DNA from: Diabrotica undecimpunctata
Taxonomy: Eukaryota; Arthropoda; Insecta; Coleoptera; Chrysomelidae
Assembly (NCBI RefSeq): GCF_040954645.1
Contig: NC_092810.1
Coordinates: 75,336,660 to 75,400,659, forward strand
DNA: 64,000 bases
Direction of reading: 5' to 3'
Shown: one piece after another, positions 1-10,337 of the stretch
How positions within the stretch are numbered: position 1 is the first letter of the stretch
Layout: the number at the start of each line of letters is the position of its first letter
The notes under the pieces: model-generated
Databases searched by the model: none
Seen by the model: the letters and a program-made list of their open reading frames with translations, nothing else
Told to the model about the DNA's origin: nothing
Made by a program: the position numbers and the translations under genes

Positions 1-158
1 ATACTTTTTATATGCTAATTTCTTAAAAATGCCCTCACATAAATATATTTTTATTAAATTCTCTAGTATATAACTTCTTAAATTAACCAAATACTTGTTA
101 TATCTAAAATTATCTAGTATATAACTTATAAATTATTTTCTTTAAACACCAATCATAT

Positions 159-160
<2 letters not shown>
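1..160 (-). mobile_element. LTR fragment, inverted gypsy family copy
   Basis: This is the U3 start of an LTR in reverse orientation. It matches the right ends of the LTRs at 12488-13812 and 16723-18047 almost base for base and ends at the same terminal TG (read on the minus strand). The rest of the copy lies to the left of the window. It abuts a (TA)n tract, across which element A starts head to head. Confidence 0.8.

Positions 161-212
<52 letters not shown>
161..212. repeat. (TA)n microsatellite between two LTRs
   Basis: About 26 AT units separate the inverted LTR fragment on the left from the 5' LTR of element A on the right. It probably contains the target site of one or both insertions, so the target duplication cannot be read. 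Confidence 0.9.
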
Positions 213-639
213 TGAAATGATATTGTTTAAAAAAATTAATTTATAAGTTATGTACTACATAATATTAGATATAAAAAAGTATTTGATTATTTTAAATAAG
301 TTATATACTAGAGAATTTAATAAAAATATATTTATGTGAGGGCATTTTTAATAAATTAGCATATAATAAGTGTAAAAAGTTGTATTTTAATGTTGTAAAT
401 ATATTTAAGTGAGCCATGTGCATAGGCAACCAACTATACAGTAAATTGACAGATAGAAATTAATCATAATACGAATATAAGTGGGGTTATAATAATAATG
501 TTAGTTTAAAATGTTTAATTTATATATATTTAATGATTTAAATGTTTATTCTGATCTGAAAAGCCTAAATGTCAACAAAATTATCAATGGAACATTAACG
601 AATTCTCCAGAGTGCAGAGTGTGACCATTGTTTACGGTC

Positions 640-774
640 GAATATTCTGGAATAATGATTATGTCGGTGGATGGAACAGATATTTTTTCGAGAACATCCA
701 TATCGAAGAAATAGAACAAATTAGAACATGATCTCTTACCAGATGGTTCTAGAATATCCAAAAAGATATAAATA
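640..774 (+). promoter_or_regulatory. LTR promoter: HSE-like arrays and TATA box
   Basis: A perfect three-unit heat-shock-element pattern, GAA-nn-TTC-nn-GAA, lies at 640-652. TTC-nn-GAA-nn-TCC lies at 687-699 and again at 747-759. The last ends 6 bp before the TATA box ATATAAATA at 766-774. Such inverted GAA/TTC units are the established binding sites of heat shock factor trimers. Heat induction of this LTR is an inference. The same arrangement is present in the 3' LTR, shifted by 7,597 bp. Confidence 0.6.
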
Positions 775-1451
775 CTCGTGATTTGGATTCAAGATAGCAG
801 TTTTTAGTCAGAAGTCAGGCCAGTTCATTATGAAAGTTAGTAGACACATTTAGTTAGTGTAGTAAATTGTTCAGAATTTTCAAGAAGTCAGTCAGAAAAG
901 TTTAGTAAGAAATATGAAAGTTAGTTGGAGTCAGTGAATCAAGTACAAATAGTCCAATTGTTTAATATAATTAAAAAAGGTATATTGGAAGAAATTAAAT
1001 TATGTTATGGTTGGAGATTAGTATAAATCAACTTATAATAATTGGATATTGGTATATTGAAAAGAAGAATAAATATAAATGCTGTTTGCTGGTTTGCTTG
1101 GTGGTATATAAATGCTGGTGAAGAAAAATACATCTTAAATTGGTAGAAGCTGATAATTGGAAAAAGAAATTTCACAAAAACAAGGATAACCGAAGTACGA
1201 AGACATTCAGTGGTGATTAGGATATATATAGTGGAAAACAGTTCATTTAGGCATTCAGTGAAAGAAAGGTACAAAATTTTGTTAATATAATTTAGTTAGT
1301 GTCATAACAATTTCAATTTGAAGATAGTTTGTTTAAATTTTACATTGTCTATAGAATTTAATTAGTTTTATAAGAATATCAATTTAAAGATAGTTTATTT
1401 TAAATTTACATTGGCTAGGTTAGATATATATGTGTGTCTCATAATAGTTAT

Positions 1452-1457
1452 AATAAA
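1452..1457 (+). promoter_or_regulatory. LTR polyadenylation signal
   Basis: AATAAA lies about 117 bp before the LTR end, in the position expected for the R region. It is conserved in the 3' LTR, where it would direct transcript end formation. Confidence 0.55.
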
Positions 1458-1577
1458 GATAATTTAAAAAAGTACTTACAAGCTAATTCTTTGAGAACCG
1501 CGATAAAAACCCTATATATTATATTATTAAAAATACTCATTGCTCATCATTCAAACAAAAAACACATCATAACAATT

Positions 1578-1595
1578 TGGCACCCAACGCGGTGG
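1578..1595 (+). other. Primer binding site, tRNA-Lys type (mutated)
   Basis: Three bases after the LTR comes TGGCACCCAACGCGGTGG. The minus-strand copies carry TGGCGCCCAACGTGGGGC, which as I recall is fully complementary to the 3' end of insect tRNA-Lys(CUU). Copy A has accumulated mismatches. Confidence 0.75.
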
Positions 1596-1717
1596 CTCTC
1601 TATTTAAAAGAATTAGTTTGGGAAGATAAGTGCTCTCATATAATTAAATTAATTATCAGTAGAAAGAAAAAGTATAGATTTTAATTTTAATTATATTTGA
1701 ACAAGTAAAGTCTCAAA

Positions 1718-3366
1718 ATGTCTCAAGGAAAGAAAGGTACAAGAAGCAAAAAGAATGAAGAAGATGTGGAAGTAGAAACACAACCTATACAAGAGGAGAG
1801 TTTAGTTCAAGTTCCACAAGATACTGCAGAAATGATCCAGAAAGAGAGGAAAATGTCAATATGGCAGCTTTGATGTCATTAATGATGCAGATGAACAAGA
1901 CAATAGAAGAGAATTCAAAAGAAGTCAAAGAAGACATGAAAAAAATGGAACAGAAAATGGAAGAGAATACGAAGAAAATGGAAGAGAATACGAAAAAAAT
2001 GGAAGAGAACACGAAAAAAATGGAAGAGAATTATAGAAAATTAGAAAAGAAAATAGAAGATAATAATAATAAAATTGTAAAGCAAATAGAAAAACAAATG
2101 GATAAAAAACTTGAAGCTGCAGAGAAAAAAGTCGCAAATGAAATAAAAATTATACGGAATGACTACAAGAAAAGGATAGAAAATGAGAGGACAGAAGTAA
2201 AGAGGATTATTCAAGATAATAAGATAGATATAGAACAGAAAATAGAGTTACAGAAATGTAACTTAGAAGTAAAAATTAACGAAGACAGGAGAAACACAGA
2301 AGAAAAATTAGACGATATACAACAAAATATCCAAATAAATAGTAATCAAATAAGAAATGTGGAACAGAGAATAGATGATATTTCACAAATGAGAGACATA
2401 GGGAGACCTTACTTAAATTTAACAAATGAGACTGGGATTAAATTCTCTGGTAATATAAAAAATTTGGATCCTAGAGTATACATAAATAGTTTAAAACATA
2501 AATTAAGATTGGTGAATAATATTAATGATATTAAAGATTATATTAGAATGACATTAAATGACAATGCAGCAACTTGGTTTGCTAGTATTGAGAATGATTT
2601 AGATAATTTTCAAACATTTGAAAATAAATTTTTAAATTATTATTGGGGTGAATTAGAGCAAGCCAAGTTTAGAGAAATTCTATATTTTGGAAAGTATAAT
2701 CAAAATTTAAAATCAAATATGGTAGATTATGCATTGAAATTGATAACAGTTGCAAAATATTTAGAACCACCACTTAGAGAGGATGAAACAGTCTTAAATG
2801 TATCTAGACATTTTGATGCTGATGTTGTGCAAACCGTAACTGTACAAAATATTCAAACAATAGATAGTTTTATTAATTTTATTCAAAGAATACAAAGAGG
2901 CAATATGACAAGTAATAATAACAACAGAAAAAACAACAATAACTTTCAATATAATAAAAATGATAATCAACAATATAGACAATCATATAACAATAATACT
3001 AGGTATGGTGATAGTTTACAAAATTTTAATAATACTAACAGTAATCCAAATAGACAGAACTTTAATAATAATACTAGTTATAATAGACAAAATTTTAATA
3101 ATAATACTAATTATAATAGACAACATTTTAATAACAGTACTAATAATAATAGACAAGATTTTAACAATAGAAGAAATACAGAGCGACCTAACTATAACAG
3201 ACAGGTAAATTGTGTTCGAAGGAATAGAAGCTGCGAAGACAGGGAACGAAATAGTACAAGGCAAGAAAATGTGAGTAGAAGTCATAGTAGGGAAAGACAT
3301 AGGACATCAGATCCAAGTGGTCAGATACAATCTGACAATTCTAATAATCAAAATTTTGTGCAGTAA
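1718..3366 (+). pseudogene. gag: gag of copy A (one frameshift)
   Basis: This encodes the structural Gag polyprotein that assembles the cytoplasmic particle. The start ATG (MSQGKKG) was chosen by comparison with the minus-strand copies. A 1-bp deletion near 1830 shifts the frame, and the open frame resumes before 1861 and runs to 3366. After the acidic N terminus come repeated KKMEENT units and a long charged coiled coil (to about 2400). A Retrotrans_gag-like capsid region follows (about 2410-2900, including ATWFASIEND and the YYWGELEQAKF stretch), then an Asn/Tyr/Arg-rich tail. No CCHC zinc knuckle is visible, so the basic Asn-rich tail may do the RNA binding (inference). Confidence 0.85.
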
Positions 3367-4196
3367 ACTTTCTGAATTACAAGTTAGGCCATTGCTATTA
3401 TGAAAAACCTTCTGAATTTATTTCTTTAGATGAAGAGAAAATTATTGAATCTATTAATTTAATTTATATAAATGCTTTGGCCAAAAATAAAATGATTAAA
3501 ATTATGATAGATACTGGTTCAGAAAGTACATTAGTCTCGGAGAATTTTATTTTTAATACATTAAAACTATCAGATATAATAAAGATTCCAAAAATTAAAA
3601 TTATTGGTGCAAATAATAAGAAGTTGGGTGAAATTGATAAACTAGCCAATTTTAAAATTAATATTCTTAATAAAGAAATTAATATGCAAGGATTTATTGT
3701 CAAGGATTTATGTGTTGATATATTAATGGGAAATGATGAATTGGAAAAGAAGAAAGTAAAGATAGATTTTGAAGAAAAAATGGTAACTTTGGAAGGGCAA
3801 ATAATTAAATTTATGCAGAAAGATGAGGTAGAAGAAGGAATAAGAGTTGATAGGATATTATTAAAAGAAAATAATGATGTTTATGAAGAAGAAATGTATT
3901 TTGATGATAGGGAAATGTCCCAAAAGAATGTAAAGAATAAATATTGTAGTGAATATTTAAGGAATGGAAATTTTAAGCAGATGGATGCCTACGAGGCGGA
4001 GTGCGTAAAATTGGAAGCAAGGAATAATGAGTACATAATGAAGAATAATTTTATTTGTAAAGAAGAAGATATGATAAAAGTTTTAAATTGCCCTGAAGAA
4101 TATAAATCAATAGTCATTTCCATATTGCAGCAACACAAGGGACTTGTCAATAAAGAAAATAGAATTGCACAAAATTATATCCATAGTATAAAAGTT
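3348..4196 (+). CDS. pol: pol: aspartic protease segment of copy A
   Basis: This is the start of pol in the -1 frame relative to gag, with no ATG of its own at the overlap. The retropepsin active site DTGS is at 3510-3521, followed by the flap region and an ILMGND motif near 3721-3738 that resembles the retropepsin C-terminal ILG. It would cleave Gag-Pol. The segment continues through a linker (MYFDDREMSQ...) into the inserted non-LTR fragment at 4197 without a stop. The resulting 444-residue frame (3477-4811) is therefore an accidental fusion, not a natural protein. Confidence 0.85.
3351..3357 (+). promoter_or_regulatory. -1 ribosomal frameshift site A AAT TTT
   Basis: In the gag frame the codons read CAA AAT TTT GTG CAG TAA. 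A AAT TTT is a canonical X XXY YYZ slippery heptamer, seven bases upstream of the gag stop. Slipping by -1 enters the pol frame, which is open here and leads into the protease. No strong downstream pseudoknot was recognised by eye. Confidence 0.7.
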
Positions 4197-4827
4197 CTAT
4201 ACATTAATGGGACGCAGATAGAGCGAGTAAAACAGTATTGCTACCTGGGAACTATTATAAACGAACAGTGGAGCAATGTACAGGAAATAAAGTGCCGCAT
4301 AGGAAAGGCAAGAACGGTCTTTAACAAAATGAGCGCCATCTTCAAAAGTCACAACATATCCCTGGATACAAAAATGAGACATTTGAGATGCTATGTTTTC
4401 TCTGTGTTGTTGTACGGGGCGGAGGCATGGACGCTTACAGACACCACTATTAAAAAACTTGAAGCATTTGAGATGTGGCTTTATAGAAGAATGCTGAGAA
4501 TATCATGGACAGCAAGGATCACGAACAAGGAAGTTCTAGAAAAAATGAAGAAGGAACCAGAGATTGTGTTTACGATCAAACGCATAAAATTGCAATATCT
4601 GGGACACGTTATGAGAAATCAGCACCGTTACTCCCTGCTGCAGTCTATATTGCAAGGTAAAGTCAAAGGTAAGCGAGGACCCGGTAGAAGGAGAATATCA
4701 TGGCTGCGGAATTTAAGAACATGGTTTAAGAAAACCTCAACGGAGCTGTTTCGAGCCGCAGCGAGCAAGGTCATGATTGCCAATATGATTTCCAACATCC
4801 GAAACGGATAGGAACCAGAAGAAGAAG
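4197..4827 (+). mobile_element. 5'-truncated non-LTR retrotransposon inserted in pol
   Basis: A 631-bp insert is flanked by a 9-bp target duplication ATAAAAGTT (4188-4196 and 4828-4836). It encodes the C-terminal, post-RT part of an endonuclease-RT protein: a LLYGAEAWTL motif, then FEMWLYRRMLRISW, then GPGRRRISWLRNLR, then LFRAAASKV, with a stop at 4811. It ends in a GAAGAAG tail. This layout is typical of many RTE/CR1-type insect elements, but the clade was not proven. Short 3' pieces of the same family recur at 20750, 24180, 31252, 36143 and 44774. Confidence 0.88.
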
Positions 4828-4836
4828 ATAAAAGTT

Positions 4837-5652
4837 AAAGAAGAAAAAGATTTTAAAACAAAATCATACCCAATACCATATAAATACAGAGAAGAAGTAA
4901 ACAAAACAATTAATAATATGTTAGAAGATGGAATCATTGAGAAGGCAGATACACGTTTTATCAACCCTATAGTAGTAGTGCGTAAAAGATCAGGTGAAAT
5001 CAGGTTATGTTTGGATGCAAGGAATATTAACAAGATCACTGAAAAGCAATTTGAAGCACCAATGAGTATAGATGGAATACTAGGAAGAATTACAGGAATG
5101 TCATTTTTCACTAAAATTGATTTACAGCATAGCTTTTGGTTAATACCTCTAGAAAGAAAAAGTAGACAGTATACAGGATTTCAGATAGATGGAGTAGTAT
5201 ATCAATTCAAAGTAGTACCATTTGGACTTCAATCATCTTGCAGTGCTCTATGTAGATGTCTTCATGATATTCTGGATCAATATGAACATTTTGTAATTCA
5301 CTACATTGATGATATATTAATTTTTTCTAAAACGGCTGAAGATCATGAGAAACACCTAAAAATTATAATAAATAGATTAGACAAAGTTGGACTAAAAATA
5401 AATCAAGAAAAATGTACATTTTTTCAAAAAGAAGTCATATATCTAGGTTATAAACTTAACACTAAGGGAATCGAAATGGATCCAGAACGGACACAAGTCA
5501 TTCAGGAATATAAAACACCACACAATTTAAGAACTTTAAGAGGATTTATTGGAATAATTAATTATTATAAAAGGATGATACCAGATCTAAGTATAAAAGA
5601 AATTCCATTACTTGAACTACTGAGAAAAGGTGTAAAATGGAGATGGGATTAG
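4837..5652 (+). CDS. pol: pol: reverse transcriptase segment of copy A
   Basis: This is the Ty3/gypsy RT that copies genomic RNA into DNA. It contains the INPIVVVRKRSGEIRLCLDAR region, FTKIDLQHSFW, VVPFGLQ and the catalytic YIDD at 5302-5313, then the thumb and connection (GFIGIINYYKRMIPDLS). The frame ends at a TAG (5650-5652) where the minus-strand copy D has CAG (Gln), so this is a point nonsense mutation rather than the real end. Confidence 0.9.
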   Translation, partial: KEEKDFKTKSYPIPYKYREEVNKTINNMLEDGIIEKADTRFINPIVVVRKRSGEIRLCLDARNINKITEKQFEAPMSIDGILGRITGMSFFTKIDLQHSFWLIPLERKSRQYTGFQIDGVVYQFKVVPFGLQSSCSALCRCLHDILDQYEHFVIHYIDDILIFSKTAEDHEKHLKIIINRLDKVGLKINQEKCTFFQKEVIYLGYKLNTKGIEMDPERTQVIQEYKTPHNLRTLRGFIGIINYYKRMIPDLSIKEIPLLELLRKGVKWRWD

Positions 5653-6396
5653 AGAAGAGAACTAGCATTCCAAGAAATTAAAAACATTTTTCTGTCAAAT
5701 TTGAAAATGTACTATCCTGACTACACACAGCCATTCATATTAAGAACAGATGCATCAATAGAGAGATTATCAGGGGTATTATTACAAATACATGATGGGG
5801 TCGAATACCCAATACAATTCATTTCAAGAATTACAAAGCCACATGAAAAGGGTTACTCAGTTTCAGAATTAGAACTAGCAAGTATAATACACTGTGTCAC
5901 AAAATTAAGATTTTATTTGTTGGGTAATGAATTTACAATAGAAACAGATCACCAAGCTTTAACGTCTATATTAAATAACAAATATGGAAACAGTAGAATA
6001 CATCGGTGGAGTCTAATACTTAGTGAATACTGCTTTGAAATCAAATACATTTCTGGAAAATCCAATATAGTGGCAGATGCTTTATCAAGGTTAGAAAATA
6101 TACCACAAAAAGGGCAGCGAACAATAAAAATTGGATTAAATCAATTAGTAGAAAGTACTGGATTATATTCTAAAGAAGAAATTATAAGAGATCAGATCAA
6201 TTTGAGTGAAAAACAAAAAGTCCTTAGGAAAGATGGGGTATATTATAAAATAATAAATGGCATAGAAGTATATGTAATAACTAGAACTTTAGCAAAGAAA
6301 ATATTGAAAAATTTACATAACAATTATATGCATATTGGTTCAAGAAAGCTATGGATGCTATTTAGGGACAATTATTTTGCAAAGAATGAAGTATGA
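5653..6396 (+). CDS. pol: pol: RNase H and integrase zinc-binding segment of copy A
   Basis: The RNase H domain has ILRTDASIERLSG (first Asp), a SELELA Glu segment, ETDHQAL, and the ADALSR end typical of gypsy elements. It is followed by the spacer and the His-His part of the integrase zinc finger (LHNNYMHIGSRKLW). RNase H would remove the RNA strand and make the plus-strand primer. A TGA at 6394-6396 interrupts the frame; copy D reads through there with a different short sequence. Confidence 0.85.
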   Translation, partial: RRELAFQEIKNIFLSNLKMYYPDYTQPFILRTDASIERLSGVLLQIHDGVEYPIQFISRITKPHEKGYSVSELELASIIHCVTKLRFYLLGNEFTIETDHQALTSILNNKYGNSRIHRWSLILSEYCFEIKYISGKSNIVADALSRLENIPQKGQRTIKIGLNQLVESTGLYSKEEIIRDQINLSEKQKVLRKDGVYYKIINGIEVYVITRTLAKKILKNLHNNYMHIGSRKLWMLFRDNYFAKNEV

Positions 6397-7308
6397 AGTA
6401 TAGCAAAAGAAATTACTACCCAATGCCCAATATGTCAACTAAACAAAGAAAAGAATTTCAAAAACCAGAACACATATAAATCTCATGTTGTATATGAAAA
6501 ACTAAATACAGTTTCCATGGATTTTATTTCAAATTTAGTTCTCAGTCCGACAGGAAAAAAGCATATACTAGTGATAGTTGATTTATATACAAAATTTATT
6601 AAACTATATCCCTGCTTTAGAACAAATGTTAAAACATTAAAATTATATATTAATCAATTTTTCGAAGAAATAGGACCATTTAGAAATTGCATAATAGATA
6701 ATGCTACATATTTTAACAACCAAAAATTTCGGACATTTTGTGAGAAAAAGGGAATCAACATTCATTTTACAAGTATCAGACATCCTCAGGCAAATCATGC
6801 AGAAAGATATATTAAAGAAGTTATAAAATATTTAAGGATACTGTGCCAAAACCAACATGAAACTTGGCAGCAACATATACCACAAGTAGAATATTTTTTA
6901 AATAATACACATAATTTAAATACAGAGGAAGTACCAGAATATTTAATGTTTGGCCATATAGGAAACAGAAAGTGGATTAGTGAATATAATCAGGATATGT
7001 TAGAACAAGTAATGCAGAAAGTGAATAACCGAATTAGGAGGAAAGCTGAAAAATATATCAGAAGACAAAATCGAAATATAAAAAAACCAATCACATTTCA
7101 AAAAGGAGACCAAGTGTTAATTCGTTCACTTAGAAAAAGTAATGTTAAAGAAAATCGTTGTAAGAAATTACAACCAATGTTTGAAGGTCCATATAGAATT
7201 GAAAATCAGAATGGACTAAATAGTTATGTGTTAATAGATGCAGAGAACAGACTAAGAGGCATGTTTCATATTAATGACATTTTTCAATATCATGAAGAGA
7301 TTGAATAA
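6397..7308 (+). CDS. pol: pol: integrase segment of copy A
   Basis: The integrase inserts the cDNA. The CPICQ half of the HHCC zinc finger lies near 6424. The catalytic core has Asp (VDLYTK, 6580), Asp (IDNATYF, 6697) and Glu (AERYIKE, 6802), a D,D-35-E spacing. The C-terminal part contains FQKGDQVLIRS and FEGPYRI, as in gypsy integrases, and ends at a natural stop at 7308. No chromodomain was seen. Confidence 0.88.
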   Translation, partial: SIAKEITTQCPICQLNKEKNFKNQNTYKSHVVYEKLNTVSMDFISNLVLSPTGKKHILVIVDLYTKFIKLYPCFRTNVKTLKLYINQFFEEIGPFRNCIIDNATYFNNQKFRTFCEKKGINIHFTSIRHPQANHAERYIKEVIKYLRILCQNQHETWQQHIPQVEYFLNNTHNLNTEEVPEYLMFGHIGNRKWISEYNQDMLEQVMQKVNNRIRRKAEKYIRRQNRNIKKPITFQKGDQVLIRSLRKSNVKENRCKKLQPMFEGPYRIENQNGLNSYVLIDAENRLRGMFHINDIFQYHEEIE

Positions 7309-7809
7309 TGTTTTCTATACCTTTAACACAAATATAATAACACTAATAACTTACTGATAGATCCATTTCATACATAGATGGTAGATTTCTTTGTTGTGAA
7401 TCAATTTGACATCATACTTGTTGAATTTTGTATATATGGAAATTATTTTGTACCCTAAAAATCATAATTTGGGGGTTAGATACAAAATTGATTTTATAAA
7501 TGTCTTTCTAATATAATAAAGTATAAAACTTACCAATTTATATGGATGAAAGCCTGTTGAATGGAAATAATTCCTAGATTTGTATCTTAACATCCATTGT
7601 AAAATGTAAACACAATAAAACAACACACAAACTTTATTTGACATGACAGTTTAACATAGACAGCGAACAGGGATGTATTTGATAGAACAATTAAAATAGG
7701 AAATTAAATTATTTCATTTATTATAATTACTAAGGTATGTGGATAAGAAAATTAATATTTAAAAAAATAATAAGTAAATTATTTATTTTAAATTTAATTT
7801 TGGGGTGTT
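7309..7809 (+). other. 3' untranslated internal region and polypurine-like tract
   Basis: This is non-coding DNA between pol and the 3' LTR, with no env. The last bases before the LTR (about 7797-7809) hold a GGGGTG run that also precedes the LTRs of the minus-strand copies and probably serves as the plus-strand primer. Confidence 0.6.
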
Positions 7810-9167
7810 TGAAATGATATTGTTTAAAAAAATTAATTTATAAGTTATATACTACATAATATTAGATATAAAAAAGTATTTGATTATTTTAAATAAGTTA
7901 TATACTAGAGAATTTAATAAAAATATATTTATGTGAGGGCATTTTTAATAAATTAGCATATAATAAGTGTAAAAAGTTGTATTTTAATGTTGTAAATATA
8001 TTTAAGTGAGCCATGTGCATAGGCAACCAACTATACAGTAAATTGACAGATAGAAATTAATCATCATACGAATATAAGTGGGGTTATAATAATAATGTTA
8101 GTTTAAAATGTTTAATTTATATATATTTAATGATTTAAATGTTTATTCTGATCTGAAAAGCCTAAATGTCAACAAAATTATCAATGGAACATTAACGAAT
8201 TCTCCAGAGTGCAGAGTGTGACGATTGTTTACGGTCGAATATTCTGGAATAATGATTATGTCGGTGGATGGAACAGATATTTTTTCGAGAACATCCATAT
8301 CGAAGAAATAGAACAAATTGGAACATGATCTCTTACCAGATGGTTCTAGAATATCCAAAAAGATATAAATACTCGTGATTTGGATTCAAGATAGCAGTTT
8401 TTAGTCAGAAGTCAGGCCAGTTCATTATGAAAGTTAGTAGACACATTTAGTTAGTGTAGTAAATTGTTCAGAATTTTCAAGAAGTCAGTCAGAAAAGTTT
8501 AGTAAGAAATATGAAAGTTAGTTGGAGTCAGTGAATCAAGTACAAATAGTCCAATTGTTTAATATAATTAAAAAAGGTATATTGGAAGAAATTAAATTAT
8601 GTTATGGTTGGAGATTAGTATAAATCAACTTATAATAATTGGATATTGGTATATTGAAAAGAAGAATAAATATAAATGCTGTTTGCTGGTTTGCTTGGTG
8701 GTATATAAATGCTGGTGAAGAAAAATACATCTTAAATTGGTAGAAGCTGATAATTGGAAAAAGAAATTTCACAAAAACAAGGATAACCGAAGTACGAAGA
8801 CATTCAGTGGTGATTAGAATATATATAGTGGAAAACAGTTCATTTAGGCATTCAGTGAAAGAAAGGTACAAAATTTTGTTAATATAATTTAGTTAGTGTC
8901 ATAACAATTTCAATTTGAAGATAGTTTGTTTAAATTTTACATTGTCTATAGAATTTAATTAGTTTTATAAGAATATCAATTTAATGATAGTTTATTTTAA
9001 ATTTACATTGGCTAGGTTAGATATATATGTGTGTTTCATAATAGTTATAATAAAGATAATTTAAAAAAGTACTTACAAGCTAATTCTTTGAGAACCGCGA
9101 TAAAAACCCTGTATATAATATTATTAAAAATACTCATTGCTCATCATTCAAACAAAAAACACATCAT

Positions 9168-9171
<4 letters not shown>
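7810..9171 (+). repeat. 3' LTR of copy A
   Basis: It has the same length (1,362 bp) and ends as 213-1574, with about nine substitutions by eye. It keeps the TATA box (8363-8371) and the heat-shock-like motifs. It runs directly into a (TA)n tract. Confidence 0.93.

Positions 9172-9237
<66 letters not shown>
9172..9237. repeat. (TA)n microsatellite
   Basis: About 33 TA units start at the terminal CA of the 3' LTR of copy A. Confidence 0.9.
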
Positions 9238-9241
<4 letters not shown>

Positions 9242-10149
9242 TATCTGTTGTTCTGGATTACCCTCGGCGACCTGTGTTGACCTTTCTCGAACAGAAGGGA
9301 GCGCCAGACAGGTTTCTAGCGGCTCGCAGAACCTACGAGAACATACTTGAATAATAAAATGTTTACCGGTTAAATATAAGTCATATTTAGCGTAACACTA
9401 TTTAAAATTTACTGGAAAATATCTTATTATTTTCCGATGAAATAATCCCACATGAATTATTAAAAAATAAAGGGATATATAAAAAATGCACAATTTTTTC
9501 TAGATATACGTATATACAATTACATAAAATTTATTACACTGATATTTTCAGAAACAAATGTTAAATAGCATTATTGTTTGCTTCCTGACAACTTACTATT
9601 TGACAACTTACTATCATCATCCTTTTTGTAATTTTTCCATAATTTGTACACAACGGAACAATACAATAATTCACCATGTTTAGTTTTTTTACTAGCTCAA
9701 CACAAAAATTCTTTCCTACAATAAGTAACTAAAACTAAACTTTAAAAACTAAGTAACCAACTTAAATTAAAATTACTAAGAGTAAATGCAAACGAAAGTT
9801 AAAGATAATAAAATAAAATTGAAAGCTTGTAAACGAACAATTCTGTCGTTACTTTTGACAGAATTGACATTGCGGAATTAAGCTTCGTTTGATTATTTTA
9901 TTTGTGACACTCCGAGATTGTGTTAAAATAAATGATTGGTTAAAGCCTTCGTGAGAGAGATAGGCTGTCATTTCTCTTTATTAACTGGCTGGGGTCAAAG
10001 TTATGGGGGAATGTTCCAAGGTCATGTACATAAGTTTCCGGGGCATGGGCATTGCCGATGATGCGATCCGTTTGATGCAGATCAGTGGACGCAGTTACAT
10101 AAGTTTTTATACAAGGCAAACGAAAATCCGATGCGGACCTGCGGACGAT
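9238..10149. other. Unassigned DNA between gypsy copies
   Basis: No match to the neighbouring elements was seen. A short minus-strand open stretch at 9612-9677 starts like a THAP domain (see separate entry). The right edge is a sharp junction with gag sequence near 10150. Confidence 0.5.
9612..9677 (-). CDS. Possible THAP-like first exon
   Basis: From an ATG at 9677 the minus strand reads MVNYCIVPLCTN. This resembles the start of THAP zinc fingers, where a Met, a short aromatic run and a C-x4-C pair open the domain. The stretch becomes acidic/Lys-rich in a neighbouring frame and meets a GTAAG near 9612 that could be a splice donor. No following exon was recognised. It could be a host gene exon, a P-element-type remnant or chance. 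Confidence 0.2.
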
Positions 10150-10269
10150 TTCATTTGCTACTTTTTTCTCTGCAGTTTCAAGTTTTTTATCCATTTTTTT
10201 TTCTATTTGTTTTACAATTTTATTTTTATTACCTTCTATTTTCTTTTCTAATTTTCTATAATTCTCTTC

Positions 10270-10337
<68 letters not shown>

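Larger units (their letters stand above)
213..1574 (+). repeat. 5' LTR of copy A
   Basis: The LTR starts TGAAATGATATTG and ends CATCATAACA, and is nearly identical to 7810-9171. It carries a TATA box at 766-774, a polyadenylation signal AATAAA at 1452-1457, and three heat-shock-element-like clusters at 640-652, 687-699 and 747-759. It is 37 bp longer than the minus-strand subfamily LTRs. Confidence 0.93.
213..9171 (+). mobile_element. Ty3/gypsy LTR retrotransposon, copy A
   Basis: This is a full-length Metaviridae-type element of 8,959 bp. It has two 1,362-bp LTRs (TG...CA), a tRNA-Lys-like primer binding site, gag, and pol in the order protease, RT, RNase H, integrase. There is no env. By eye the LTRs differ at about nine positions, which suggests a fairly recent insertion. 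Pol is nevertheless broken by a 631-bp non-LTR insertion (4197-4827) and stops at 5650 and 6394, and gag has a 1-bp deletion near 1830. This copy therefore could move only with proteins supplied in trans. Both flanks are (TA)n. Confidence 0.93.

Noticed and set aside
546..1274. Minus-strand open frames in the LTR, repeated at 8143-8871
   Set aside because: They are duplicated only because both LTRs carry them. They lie across the promoter and R region and show no protein-like conservation in the other subfamily.
2794..3300. Open frames antisense to or overlapping gag
   Set aside because: These are shadows of the Asn-rich gag codons, giving Ile/Ser-rich nonsense; the same occurs in copies B and C.
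213..9171. Env gene in copy A
   Set aside because: The 500 bases between the pol stop and the 3' LTR contain no open frame or membrane segment.
9031..9240. Open frame ending in a long Ile-Tyr repeat
   Set aside because: It is LTR sequence running into a (TA)n array. All Ile-Tyr frames in the window (also 29077, 31134, 36893, 53023) are translations of microsatellites.
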